Assembly (NCBI RefSeq): GCF_900188325.1
Contig: NZ_FZPD01000002.1
Coordinates: 1 to 64,000 of the forward strand
DNA length: 64,000 bases
Origin: Ekhidna lutea
GTDB taxonomy: Bacteria > Bacteroidota > Bacteroidia > Cytophagales > Cyclobacteriaceae
Direction of reading: 5' to 3'
Below, one piece after another: positions 20,391-30,800 of this stretch. The notes under the pieces were generated by a model. The model searched no databases. It was not told where the DNA came from and saw only the letters and a list, made by a program, of their open reading frames with translations. Made by a program: the position numbers and the translations under genes. Each line of letters starts with the position of its first letter. Position 1 is the stretch's first letter.

Positions 20391-21902
20391 ATGAGTAACA
20401 ATAGGACCATAGCATTAATTTATTCGGAGCAGGATGATGCGATGATAGAAGGTGGCATTAAAGGATGGGTTTCAAACTTTCATAAGTTCCTGTCCACACT
20501 GATGTACCAAATCACCAGAGAGAATCCTGAAATAAAGCTGATAAATGAGTCTGAATTTTCAGCTGCAGAGCTGGATGATTACAGCGTTATTATTTCGGTT
20601 ATTACCTCAAATCTGGCGAAAGAAAAGGCATTAATGAAAGCCCTCAATGCTCATGGTAAGGAGATGAAAGATCAGGGAAGGCTAGTTGCAGATGGTGTTT
20701 CAAGATTTTTCAAAGTACTTAAAAGACCATATGATCCTGATGGAGTTCTTCCTGAACTCGAAGATCTCTTAACTTATGATTTTTATCTTGTAGATCCTCT
20801 CACAGGCGATCCGCAAGAGTTTACCCGCTTTTTCGGCTCAGATGCGGAGCGTAGCTATTGGATGAAGCTGGTAGACATGGCATATGATATCAATCATGTT
20901 TTGCATGCTAAGGATATTTCTGAAGGTGGCTCTTATGAAACAATTCCCAGAGAGAAAACAGTATATCTTGCCAGCACCGGGGTAGATATGGTAATTCAGC
21001 GTGACATTATAAAAAGAGAATTGATCCGTCATGGGTATAAAGTACTACCTGATCATAGTTTACCAAAAGAAGTAAAAGCGCTCGATCGGATGGTGCGTGA
21101 TGATTTAGATAGGTGCCGTTTATCAATTCACCTGGTTGGAGAAGATTACGGGTACAAACCTCGTGGGTCAGAATTATCTGTTGTCGACATTCAAAACAGG
21201 GTAGCCTCAGATCATACCTACCAAATGGTGGAAAAGAATAAAGAAGCAAAAGATGGGGAGAAAAAGCCTTTTAGTAGGCTTATTTGGGTTTCTCCGGACC
21301 TGAAAAATGTAACAGAAAGACAGAAAATATTCATCGAGGATTTGAAAAGTGATGCTGCTGCTTTAGAAGAGGCAGAGGTTTTGCAAATCTCACTTCAGGA
21401 ATTGAAAACCATCATTAGAGAAGAATTAGTTACTGGTGGGCGTTTCAATACTAAACGTGATATCAAAGGACTGGGGCAGGAGAAGAAGGATGATAAAACC
21501 AAAATGATTTATCTAATTGCAGATAAACGAGACGTTGATGATATAGATGATATTCAAAGTTACTTGAAAGATCAGGGGTTCAATGTTGTCTCACCTAGTT
21601 ATGAAGGTGATTTGGTTGACCTCAGATATATTCATCAAGAGAATTTGAGAAGGTGCGATGCATCGATAATATACTTCGGTAAAGCAACCGAAGATTGGAT
21701 TAAGACAAAGCTACAGGACCTGTTGAAGGCGCCTGGATTTGGCCGTGAGAAGCCTTTAACAGCAAAAGCGGTTTACTTTAGGGGGGAGAAGGATGTGGAT
21801 ATGGAGCATTATAAAAAAAATAAGGCTATGGTTTTGGGGAATAATGGCGGATCATTTAATCCGGAGCACCTCAAGCCTTTTCTAACTAAAATAGAAAGCT
21901 GA
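20391..21902 (+). CDS. Triple TIR/DUF4062-like domain protein
   Basis: A 503-residue soluble protein without a signal peptide. Three alpha/beta segments are visible. Residues about 1-165 start IALIYSEQDDAMIEGGIKGW. Residues about 190-355 start TVYLASTGVDMVIQRDIIKR and continue LIRHGYKVLPDHSLP and RCRLSIHLVGEDYG, which is the DUF4062/TIR-like pattern of strand, helix, then a 'hidden in cell/report' strand. Residues about 371-503 start KMIYLIADKRDVDDIDDIQS and continue YLKDQGFNVVSP and RRCDASIIYFG. TIR-type domains act as NAD-consuming enzymes or as adaptors; DUF4062 domains commonly accompany nSTAND NTPases. I cannot locate a convincing catalytic Glu, so an adaptor role is as likely as an enzymatic one. 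Its stop overlaps the next start by one base (TGATG), which indicates tight coupling with the nSTAND gene. Confidence 0.72.
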   Translation: MSNNRTIALIYSEQDDAMIEGGIKGWVSNFHKFLSTLMYQITRENPEIKLINESEFSAAELDDYSVIISVITSNLAKEKALMKALNAHGKEMKDQGRLVADGVSRFFKVLKRPYDPDGVLPELEDLLTYDFYLVDPLTGDPQEFTRFFGSDAERSYWMKLVDMAYDINHVLHAKDISEGGSYETIPREKTVYLASTGVDMVIQRDIIKRELIRHGYKVLPDHSLPKEVKALDRMVRDDLDRCRLSIHLVGEDYGYKPRGSELSVVDIQNRVASDHTYQMVEKNKEAKDGEKKPFSRLIWVSPDLKNVTERQKIFIEDLKSDAAALEEAEVLQISLQELKTIIREELVTGGRFNTKRDIKGLGQEKKDDKTKMIYLIADKRDVDDIDDIQSYLKDQGFNVVSPSYEGDLVDLRYIHQENLRRCDASIIYFGKATEDWIKTKLQDLLKAPGFGREKPLTAKAVYFRGEKDVDMEHYKKNKAMVLGNNGGSFNPEHLKPFLTKIES

Positions 21903-24900
21903 TGAGCGATAAAGAAATTGATGTTCAGGACCAAGAGGTTCAGGATATTGTTGACATTACCCAATTAATCAATCCCTTCCCGGGGCTAAGGCCTTTCGGG
22001 ATTGAAGAAAGTCACCTTTTCTTCGGAAGAGAGGGACAAAGTGATGAGGTATTAGTCAAGCTATCAGAAAATAAATTCGTTGCAATACTTGGTGCATCCG
22101 GTAGCGGAAAGTCATCTCTAATGTATTGTGGTCTGATCCCGACACTTTATGGGGGCTTCATGACGGAGGCAGGCTCCAACTGGCGAATAGTTGTCACAAG
22201 ACCCGGTGGTGGTCCAATCGATAATCTGGCTGAAGCGCTTCTTATTAAGGATAAGGAATATTCTAATCTGGGTGCTGAGGACAAATTGATACGAAAAACG
22301 ATCATCAGTACAGTGCTACGAAGTAGCTCGCTAGGTTTGGTGGAAGTTGTTCGTCAGCTTAAAACAGATGATTTTCAGAATGTACTTATCCTGGTTGACC
22401 AGTTTGAAGAACTTTTCAGGTATCGTAAACTTGAGTCAGCCACATCAGATTTAGATGAGTCATCAGCTTTTGTAAACCTTTTACTGGAAGCCATTCATCA
22501 ATATGATGAGCCGGTATATATCGCGCTGACAATGCGTTCTGACTTCATTGGAGAGTGTGCACAGTTTCCTGATCTAACACAAATGATCAACGACTCTCAC
22601 TATCTGATTCCACAGATGACACGAGATCAAAAGCGTACTGCCATCGAAGGTCCGGTTGCAGTGGGAGGAGGTAAAATAGCGCCACGTTTGACCCAGCAAT
22701 TACTCAATGATGTAGGAGATAATCCGGATCAGCTCCCGATTTTGCAGCATGCTCTGATGCGTACATGGTCCTATTGGACTGACAACAGGAAGATCGGTGA
22801 ACCTATTGACCTTAGGCATTATAATTCCATCGGTACTCTGAGGGAGGCGCTATCTATGCACGCCAATGAAGCATACGATTCATTGAGCAAGCGCGAAAAA
22901 GAGATTTGTGAGGTAATGTTCAAAGCTCTCACAGAAAGAGGCTCTGAAAACCAGGGCATAAGACGACCGACAAAAATGGCTACAATAGCCGCTATTGCCG
23001 GGGTGAATGAGGAAGAAGTAGCAAGGGTTGTAGGTAGGTTTAGAGAACCTGGTAGGTCGTTATTAATGCCACCTTATGGAGTGAATCTGGAATCTGATAC
23101 CGTTATAGATATTTCGCATGAAAGCTTGATGCGGATTTGGGTACGATTGAAGCGGTGGTTGCAGGAGGAATCCAAAGCTGCTGAGATGTACCTCAAGCTA
23201 TCAGAAGCAGCGGAAAGATATCAGGAAGGAAAAGCTGGACTTTGGCAAATGCCAGATTTGCAGTTGGCACTAAACTGGAGAGAAGAAAACAGGCCAACAT
23301 TAGTTTGGGGTCAGCGTTACAACCCTGCCTTTGAGCGTACGATGGTGTTCCTGGAAACCTCAGAGAAGGCCTACTTAACAGAACAGCGCAATAAAGAGAT
23401 CCTCCAAAGGCGTCAGGTAAAGCGGATGCGTATCACAGCTATTGTACTTGCTATAGCTACCTTGATTACACTAACACTTGTAATCTTCGCATTTATTAAA
23501 GCCAATGATGCTGAGAAGGAGAAACAAGCAGCTGATGAAGCCAGGATTGAAGCAGAAAAGTTGAGAGATAATGCGGTTATACTTCAAAAGAACGCTGAAG
23601 AATCTGCTGCTGAGGCCTTACGTGAAAAGGCTAATGCAGATAGAGCACGAGAAGATGCTGAGAAAAATCTGATTATAGCTAATCAGCAAACCGAACTAGC
23701 CAATCAAAGGCAAAGAGAAGCTATGGAAGCACAGCAACGTGCGGAGGATGCTCAAAAAGATGCTCAAGAACAGGCGAGAATTGCACGTGAACAAGAACAA
23801 GCAGCAAAAGACGCAGAAGCATTGGCCCAATTAGAAAGAGATAATGCAGAACGTCTTCGTTATCAAGCGATCGCTCAGTCCATGGCCATCAAAGCAAAAA
23901 ACATTTTGCCAGATGATCAGGATCAGGCGGAGTTGAAAGCCATAGTTGCAAGGCAGGCATATTTATTTTACCAGGATTATAAGGAAGAAGGAAGGGATTA
24001 CAATGGAGATATTTATGCCGGTATTTACAATGCACTTCAGGGTTTGTATGAAAGAGAAGCGGTAAACAATGGATTAGAATCTACGAAAGGAGATTCGATT
24101 TTCAATCACTATCATAAACCGGTAGATCCTAATTCAGAGAATACAATAGTCGCAGTTAGATCAGTGGTATACTCAAGGGATGGAAAGTCATTATACTCAG
24201 CAAATGCTGATGGTGAAGTAATCAAGTGGGATGTTGATACAAGAGCGTGGAGTCAAATCTTCCAAAATGATGATATCGCTCGGGTTGTCAATATCAGTCC
24301 AAATGAGCAATACCTGGCATTGGGAACAGACGAAAACAACATTCTTCTGTTTAATGCCCGAAATATTGATCAGGAACCAACTAAAATAAGTGGGCATCAG
24401 GGAGGTAAGGTTTTTGACTTATTGTTTTTACCGGACAATTCTGGTTTTATCTCAGTTGGCGCGGACAACCGAATCCTTAGAAGCGATTTTAGAACTTCAG
24501 CAGAGCTAGCTCGATCTGCTGTTAGAATCAAAAAGATAGCACTTTCAAATGATGCCAAAACATTAGTTGGTGGTGGAGTTGACGGGAATGTTTATTTATG
24601 GGATTTGACGGATATTGGCTCAGAGCCAACAACACTTATTAATAAGGATCAGTCCGGAAATACCAGAAACAGGTCCAGAGCAATTGAATCTGTAAAATTC
24701 AGCAACAGTGGCAGGTACTTAGCTTATGGTAGTGAAGATGGAAGGTTAGTTATTTGGGATATGGAAGAAGATAATCAAGTACAGCCAACACTTACTGGGT
24801 TTAGAGCTCCAATCACAGATATTGAATTCAGCCCGGATGATCGTCTTATCCTGGGTACTTCTACCAATAGTCAGGTGCGCGTATGGGACATGAATAATTT

Positions 24901-25186
24901 GTTTGATCTCCCAATCGTCCTTGAAGATTATCCTGGGACACGTGCTCAGGGTTGGGTTTACGATGCTGATTTCAGCCCAGATGGTGCACATTTTGTCACT
25001 GCAGCAGGGGATGGCAATATCAGAAGGTATCCTACTAAAGCAGATGATATGGCTGAGGAAATTTGCTCACATATCACTTTAGGTAACATGTCCGCAAATG
25101 AATGGCGACAATATGTGGGGGACCCTGAGGATATTAAGTACGTTGAAACTTGCGAAGGATTACCTCAAAGAGGATCCGAACTTTAA
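21902..25186 (+). CDS. Membrane-anchored nSTAND1 NTPase with coiled coil and WD40 propeller
   Basis: A 1094-residue protein. The nSTAND1 signature NPFPGLRPFGIEESHLFFGR (residues 24-43) precedes a Walker A GASGSGKSS (64-72) and a Walker B LILVDQFEELF (162-172). NTPase and helical/winged regions extend to about 500 (for example DISHESLMRIWVRLKRWL). One transmembrane segment (about 511-534, ITAIVLAIATLITLTLVIFA) is followed by a long Ala/Glu/Arg/Gln coiled coil (about 535-655). WD40-type blades follow from about 740 to 1050, with DGEVIKWDVD, DGNVYLWDLT, DGRLVIWDME and SQVRVWDMN. The C-terminal tail ends NMSANEWRQYVG...YVETC, a common tail in this family. With the NTPase in the cytoplasm, one membrane span puts the propeller in the periplasm. 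STAND proteins act as ligand-triggered switches that oligomerise, including antiphage ones; the trigger here is unknown. Confidence 0.88.
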   Translation: MSDKEIDVQDQEVQDIVDITQLINPFPGLRPFGIEESHLFFGREGQSDEVLVKLSENKFVAILGASGSGKSSLMYCGLIPTLYGGFMTEAGSNWRIVVTRPGGGPIDNLAEALLIKDKEYSNLGAEDKLIRKTIISTVLRSSSLGLVEVVRQLKTDDFQNVLILVDQFEELFRYRKLESATSDLDESSAFVNLLLEAIHQYDEPVYIALTMRSDFIGECAQFPDLTQMINDSHYLIPQMTRDQKRTAIEGPVAVGGGKIAPRLTQQLLNDVGDNPDQLPILQHALMRTWSYWTDNRKIGEPIDLRHYNSIGTLREALSMHANEAYDSLSKREKEICEVMFKALTERGSENQGIRRPTKMATIAAIAGVNEEEVARVVGRFREPGRSLLMPPYGVNLESDTVIDISHESLMRIWVRLKRWLQEESKAAEMYLKLSEAAERYQEGKAGLWQMPDLQLALNWREENRPTLVWGQRYNPAFERTMVFLETSEKAYLTEQRNKEILQRRQVKRMRITAIVLAIATLITLTLVIFAFIKANDAEKEKQAADEARIEAEKLRDNAVILQKNAEESAAEALREKANADRAREDAEKNLIIANQQTELANQRQREAMEAQQRAEDAQKDAQEQARIAREQEQAAKDAEALAQLERDNAERLRYQAIAQSMAIKAKNILPDDQDQAELKAIVARQAYLFYQDYKEEGRDYNGDIYAGIYNALQGLYEREAVNNGLESTKGDSIFNHYHKPVDPNSENTIVAVRSVVYSRDGKSLYSANADGEVIKWDVDTRAWSQIFQNDDIARVVNISPNEQYLALGTDENNILLFNARNIDQEPTKISGHQGGKVFDLLFLPDNSGFISVGADNRILRSDFRTSAELARSAVRIKKIALSNDAKTLVGGGVDGNVYLWDLTDIGSEPTTLINKDQSGNTRNRSRAIESVKFSNSGRYLAYGSEDGRLVIWDMEEDNQVQPTLTGFRAPITDIEFSPDDRLILGTSTNSQVRVWDMNNLFDLPIVLEDYPGTRAQGWVYDADFSPDGAHFVTAAGDGNIRRYPTKADDMAEEICSHITLGNMSANEWRQYVGDPEDIKYVETCEGLPQRGSEL

Positions 25187-25195
25187 GGAAATTTT

Positions 25196-26317
25196 ATGAA
25201 GAAACACCTAATCGCTATTGTTCTTACTGTTTCTGGCCTATGGGTTTTTGCCCAATCTTCATCTCAATGCGCACGTGCCTTAGCACAGGCTGAGTTAGCA
25301 TTTGAGCAAGGTAGGCTTACAGACATTATTAATATATATAACAATGACCGTAGTGGTTTTACCAGATGTCTTGATGGGGGTGTTTTTTCCATAGACGAAC
25401 GCATTCGAGCTTATAAGTTGCTGACTAAAGCCTACTTGTTTCAAGACAATGAAAAAATGGCTGAGGAAATGTTCGTTAAACTACTTGGAGTTGATAAAGA
25501 ACATCAGTTGGCTGCTGAAGATCCTGCAGAACTTTACCTACTAAAAGCCAAGTTTAAAACAGAGCCTATTCTCCGTGTTGCCATTAGGGCAGGAGTGAAT
25601 AAGTCTATGCCTCAGGTGTTTCCGGGACAAAAGTTTAATACGTTCCAGACAGGTAATAAGCGATACAATGAGAATGGAGGGGACACAGGTTTCGGTGTTG
25701 GATTCTGGGCAGAAGCCCTTGCTGAGAGACATATCACTAAAGGAATTGAGGTTGCTGGAGGATTGCAATACCGGATTGCAACTTATGAGGTCGAGGGTGA
25801 TATAATAGAATCAGTTCTAACCTATGTGGCTAAGAATACCAGTAATATGTTGCGATTTCCGTTAATGGCAAGGTACAGCTTGAATTATGATAAGAAAGAC
25901 GAGGATAACAACAGAATTGGATTTCTTCCATACGTTTTTCTTGGAGGTTCATATGATTTGACACTTAAGGCAAAGTATGTAGATACACGTAGAACTGGAG
26001 GAACAGCATACACATTACCTGATGGCAGTGAAGATCTAAAGTCAGAAGGTCAGGCTGCTTCATCCAATCTCTCAATAACTGGAGGAATAGGTGCGAGAAT
26101 GAGGGTAGGTAGAGCAAAAGTTGATTTTTTCTCCATCGAAGTAAGGTATGATAACTCACTTTTTAATTATATAGATCCGAATAACCGGTTCGCAATAAAT
26201 GATGTGGCCTATGGAATAGGGCATGTTGAGGATGATCTGACTTTAAATGCGGTTTCCTTCTCGCTGGGATACACCAAGTCCTTGTATCTACCAAGAAAAA
26301 GAAAACAATACCGTTAA
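25196..26317 (+). CDS. Outer-membrane barrel protein with N-terminal helical (TPR-like) periplasmic region
   Basis: A 373-residue protein starting nine bases after the nSTAND stop. Its signal peptide is MKKHLIAIVLTVSGLWVFAQ. Residues about 21-115 are helical with TPR-like spacing (ARALAQAELAFEQGRL; RAYKLLTKAYLFQDNEKMAE; a motif also seen before Bacteroidota secretin- or barrel-type proteins). They include two Cys (in SSQCARAL and TRCLDGG) that could form a disulfide. Residues about 120-373 look like an outer-membrane beta-barrel with alternating strands (ILRVAIRAGVNKSMPQVF, GFGVGFWAEALAERHITKG, TLNAVSFSLGYTKSLYL). In this operon it is the natural outer-membrane partner for the inner-membrane-anchored nSTAND protein. 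No transported substrate is evident. Confidence 0.75.
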   Translation: MKKHLIAIVLTVSGLWVFAQSSSQCARALAQAELAFEQGRLTDIINIYNNDRSGFTRCLDGGVFSIDERIRAYKLLTKAYLFQDNEKMAEEMFVKLLGVDKEHQLAAEDPAELYLLKAKFKTEPILRVAIRAGVNKSMPQVFPGQKFNTFQTGNKRYNENGGDTGFGVGFWAEALAERHITKGIEVAGGLQYRIATYEVEGDIIESVLTYVAKNTSNMLRFPLMARYSLNYDKKDEDNNRIGFLPYVFLGGSYDLTLKAKYVDTRRTGGTAYTLPDGSEDLKSEGQAASSNLSITGGIGARMRVGRAKVDFFSIEVRYDNSLFNYIDPNNRFAINDVAYGIGHVEDDLTLNAVSFSLGYTKSLYLPRKRKQYR

Positions 26318-26326
26318 TAGATATAT

Positions 26327-27709
26327 ATGAAATATTTATTCCTTTTATCTATAATTTCAGTTGCCATTACGTCTTGTCAGATAGAAGATCCGGACGCACC
26401 AGCACCTGATGAAGCTTTTATTAAATATTTTGGCGAGTTAACCAGCTATACTGCCACTGATATTGAAATCGTTTATGATGGAGGGGGGGTGCCTCAGCAG
26501 CTGGTTGTGTTCGGCAGCAAAACTTCACAAGCTGGAGATGATGATTATTTTGTGTTAAGAACCGATCTTGAAGGAAATCTAATCGATTCTGTTTCTTATG
26601 GTTTTACAAATAATGCTGGTAGAGATTTAACAGGTGATGGCAACCCTGATGTTTTTATTGGTGACGAAATTGGTGGTCAAATTCAGCCTCTCGCTGGTGG
26701 CGGTTTTATAACTATTGGGACATCCTCTATTACTGACAATAATAGAGGAATTTCTGATTTCAGAATACTTACAGCAGGAATCTTAAACGAAAGCTTAGAA
26801 TTACAAAACGACACGCTATTCGCGCTTGTATCATCAAAAGGTAATCCCGACCTTGATCTAATTGGCAATGATGTAATTACCCTTTCAGATGGGTCAGTAC
26901 TATTTGTTGGTGCAAAAGAATTTGATAGAGGAGGGGGTGTCACTGATTTTGATAATTACTTCTTAAAATTTGATTTCACTGATCGGGTGGTGTTTGACGG
27001 AGTGCAAGGAGTGCACGGTGATGGTGAAGATGAGATAGCTGTAAGAGTTTTTGAAAAGCCAGGTAGAAACATCGTAATAGTTGGAGATAGTAACACCCCA
27101 AGTGACCGTGGTGAGAACGGTGGAGACAATGGAACGAATGTTCAGCTTCTTGAAATTGATGAAAATGGGTCATTTGTGAATACTTCAACTTATGGAATTA
27201 ATGCCGGAACTGGTGGAGTAGTATCAAATGAGTCAGTGAAGAATGCAATCATGACGCCATCAGGTTTCACTATTGTAGGAACAACAGTCACTTCTCAAAA
27301 TGATGAATTTGCATTTGTAATGAGTACGACCCGTAGTGGTGTATTTTTAAGTGGAAATTTGCATGACAGTTCAGCTTACGAAGGCATTGAAACACGAGGA
27401 CTTGGAGTCACACTGGCAGCCAATAGTGATGTAATAATTTTAGGGCAGTACCCTTCTTTCAATTTTTTAGAAGAGGGTCAACCTCGAGTTTCGAGGGGAG
27501 GAGAAGGAATGTTTGTTCGATTTGATCAGGCTTGCAGACCGGTTGATGGTGTGGAATCCTTTTTTGGCCTTGCTGACGGAAACGATCAGATTGTGGATGC
27601 TGTCACACTTCCAGATGGAAAAGTAATTGCAGTTGCAAATGTAGATTTTGGCGGAGGTGTACGTTTGATTTCAATTATGAAGCTAAATGCGGACGGATCA
27701 TTGGATTAA
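26327..27709 (+). CDS. Surface-type lipoprotein with propeller-like repeats
   Basis: A 460-residue lipoprotein, nine bases after the barrel gene and last in the operon. Its type II signal is MKYLFLLSIISVAITSC. The residues after the Cys are QIEDPDAP, an acidic start resembling the lipoprotein export signal that sends Bacteroidota lipoproteins to the cell surface. The body is a series of beta-rich repeats with delta-60/propeller character, in which a 'value in a store or log' pattern recurs: LVVFGSKTSQAGDDDYFVLR, VLFVGAKEFDRGGGVTDFDN, IVIVGDSN, FTIVGTTVTSQNDEFAF, VIILGQYPSF, VIAVANVDFGGG. It is probably a six- or seven-blade propeller. It may be the outermost, ligand-facing part of the proposed relay. 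No enzymatic motif is seen. Confidence 0.7.
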   Translation: MKYLFLLSIISVAITSCQIEDPDAPAPDEAFIKYFGELTSYTATDIEIVYDGGGVPQQLVVFGSKTSQAGDDDYFVLRTDLEGNLIDSVSYGFTNNAGRDLTGDGNPDVFIGDEIGGQIQPLAGGGFITIGTSSITDNNRGISDFRILTAGILNESLELQNDTLFALVSSKGNPDLDLIGNDVITLSDGSVLFVGAKEFDRGGGVTDFDNYFLKFDFTDRVVFDGVQGVHGDGEDEIAVRVFEKPGRNIVIVGDSNTPSDRGENGGDNGTNVQLLEIDENGSFVNTSTYGINAGTGGVVSNESVKNAIMTPSGFTIVGTTVTSQNDEFAFVMSTTRSGVFLSGNLHDSSAYEGIETRGLGVTLAANSDVIILGQYPSFNFLEEGQPRVSRGGEGMFVRFDQACRPVDGVESFFGLADGNDQIVDAVTLPDGKVIAVANVDFGGGVRLISIMKLNADGSLD

Positions 27710-27887
27710 TCTTTAAAAAGTACAATTTGTGCTTACTATTGTCTCATCTTGTTATTCTAGGTCTATATCGAAAAAATGGGACAGTATTTTGATTTAGAAA
27801 AGGCATTTTTGAACTTCACTATAGCGTAGATTTGAGTGTATTGTTCTCTTTTATTAGTTGTCACCTGTTTTCATTAATTAACTCAAT

Positions 27888-30800
27888 ATGAGAAGGTTAT
27901 TTTTATATTTATTTATAGCTACAATTTCATTTTTATCTTATTCTCAGCCAGTAATATCTAATGCGGATTGGTTTGATCAGAATTCGGATGGGCAAATAGA
28001 TCAGGTAGTATTGACGTTCGATGTGAATGTAGACATCACAGATGCAACTGCCGCAGCAGGTTCCTTTGATGTGATTTTAATAAATGGAGGAGCAATCACT
28101 TTTGACGATAATGACTACTCAAATGCAAACCAACCAACACTTACGCTAAATTTTACAGGAAATCAACTGAATACAACCAGCATCTCTGGTTTAACCGTAA
28201 CCTATCAGCCTGGAGCAAGCTCAATCGTCAATGCAGGAGGAGCAACGGAAGTACTTACAGGTGAGGTAGGTGCTAATGGCGGTACCTATTCAGACTCTGC
28301 AGCTCCTCAAATTGTTGACTTTAGGTACGAGGATAATGACTCGGATGCTCAAATAGATCAATTTGTTGTAAGCTTCTCAGAGGCACTTGATGCTGCCAGT
28401 GTACTTAGCGCAAACGATCTACTATTCACGAACGACGGGGACTTTGATGGAGCACTTTTTGGCACCAACAATTCCAACTTACTTGGTGCAGGAGGCGAGA
28501 CCAATGTAACAGTAGTTTTAGGAACAGCATCTACAGTGACAGATACAGAGGAGAATTCAGGTGCAATAGCTGTTAATACTCAAAATACCTTCAGCCTGAC
28601 TGATGGTACAAATACAAATGCTACACTTGGTGCTCAGGGTCAAGCTACATTTAGTGATGGAGCCGCTCCCCAGATTTTGGACTTTGAATACGAGGATAAT
28701 GACGCTGATGGTCAGATAGACCAATTTGTGATAACCTTTTCGGAAATACTAGATGCGGCTAGTACTCTTAGTGCTAATGATCTGACCCTTACAAATGTTG
28801 GTGATTTCACAAGCGCTGCTTTTGGCGCAGATGCAACTGATTTAGTCACCGCAGCAGCTGCGAATGTTACGGTTCCGTTAGGTACCGAATCTACTATCGG
28901 AGATACGGAAGAAAATTCAGGGACAATAGCAATATCTTCTCAAAATGCCTTCAGTATTACTGATGGCACGAACATCAACAATACGCTCGGAGCGCAATCT
29001 TTGGCATCTTTCAGTGACGGGGCAGCTCCACAGATCACAGATTTTGAGTACGGGGATAATGATGCAGATGGTCGGATTGATCAATTTATTGTAAGTTTTT
29101 CAGAGGCGCTGGATGCAGCCAGTGTCCTAAGTGCCAATGATCTCTCTTTTTCAAATGATGGGGATTTTGATGGAGCATTATTTGGTCCGGATGCTACTGA
29201 TTTAGTTGTTGCGGCAGTTTCCAATGTAACAGTAGTTTTAGGAACTGAGTCTACAGTTGTAGATACAGAAGAGAATTCAGCTGCTATAGCTGTTAATACT
29301 CTAAATGGTTTTAGTCTAACAGATGGAACGAATGTGAACGCTACGCTTGGAGCACAATCTCAGGCTACATTTAGTGATGGAGCAGCTCCTCAGATTACGG
29401 ACTTCCAATATCTGGACAATGACCTTGACGGTCAGATAGACCGTTTTGTTGTCAGTTTTTCAGAAGCTTTAGATGCAGCCAGTGTGCTTAGCGCAGATGA
29501 TCTACTATTTACAAATGATGGAGACTTTGACGGAGCACTTTTTGGCACCAACACCACCAACCTGCTTGGTTCTGGCGGTGAAACTAATGTAACTGTGGTA
29601 TTAGGAACAGCGTCTACGGTGGCAGACACTGAGGAAAATTCAGGAACAATAGCAATTAACACCCAAAATGCTTTTAGCCTGACTGATGGTACGAATACAA
29701 ATGCTACACTTGGTGCTCAGGGTCAAGCTACATTTAGTGATGGAGCCGGCCCTGTTATTATTTCAGCTGTTACATCAGACAATAACCTTAATGGTCAGAT
29801 AGACCGCATGACGCTGACATTTTCTGAAAATATTGATGATGGTAACTCGGGAATATTTGACAACACTACCGTAGATGTAGCAGGCTATGTTGGCGAAGCG
29901 AAAGTATCAGGAGATGATGATAATGCAGAAGTGATAATAAGTTTCACAGAATCAGGTAGCGGTGATACCGGTGCAACACCGAATGTGACCTTACTATTCG
30001 GTCAGGTAGAAGATGCATCAACCATTTCCATTGGAAGCAGTCAGGTATTCTCAGGAACTACAGACGGAGCAGCCCCTCAGATCACCGACTTTGAATATCA
30101 GGATAATGATAATGATGGGATGATTGACCAGTTGGCACTTTCGTTTTCAGAGACGCTGGATGCAGCCAGTGTCCTAAGTGCTAATGACCTAATATTTACA
30201 AATGATGGGGATTTTGATGGTGCCTTATTTGGTGCAGATGCTACTGATTTGGTAACAGGAGCAATTTCCAGTGTCACAGTAGTTTTAGGAACAGCGTCCA
30301 CAGTTGTAGATACAGAAGAGAACTCAGCTGCAATAGCTGTTAATACTCAAAATGCATTCAGTCTCACCGATGGAACTAACATTAACAATACGCTTGGGGC
30401 TCAGGGTCAGGCCACATTCACTGATGGTGCAGGTCCGGTAATTCTTTCGGCAGTTACTTCTGATAATGATTTGGATGGCCAGATAGATCGTATAACGTTG
30501 ACATTTTCTGAGAATATTGACGATGGCAACTCAGGAGTATTTGACAACACTACTGTGAATGTGGCAGGCTATGCTGGCGAGACGAAAGTATCAGGAGATG
30601 ATGACAATGCAGAAGTAATAATAAGCTTTACTGAATCGGGAAGTGGAGATACCGGAGCAACGCCAAGTATAACCTTACAGGCAGGACAAGTGGAAGATGG
30701 TTTAACCAATTCTATTGCCGGAAGTCAGGTCTTTGCAGGAACTACTGACGGAGCAGCGCCACGGATCACAAATTTTGAGTATGAGGATAATGATGCAGAT

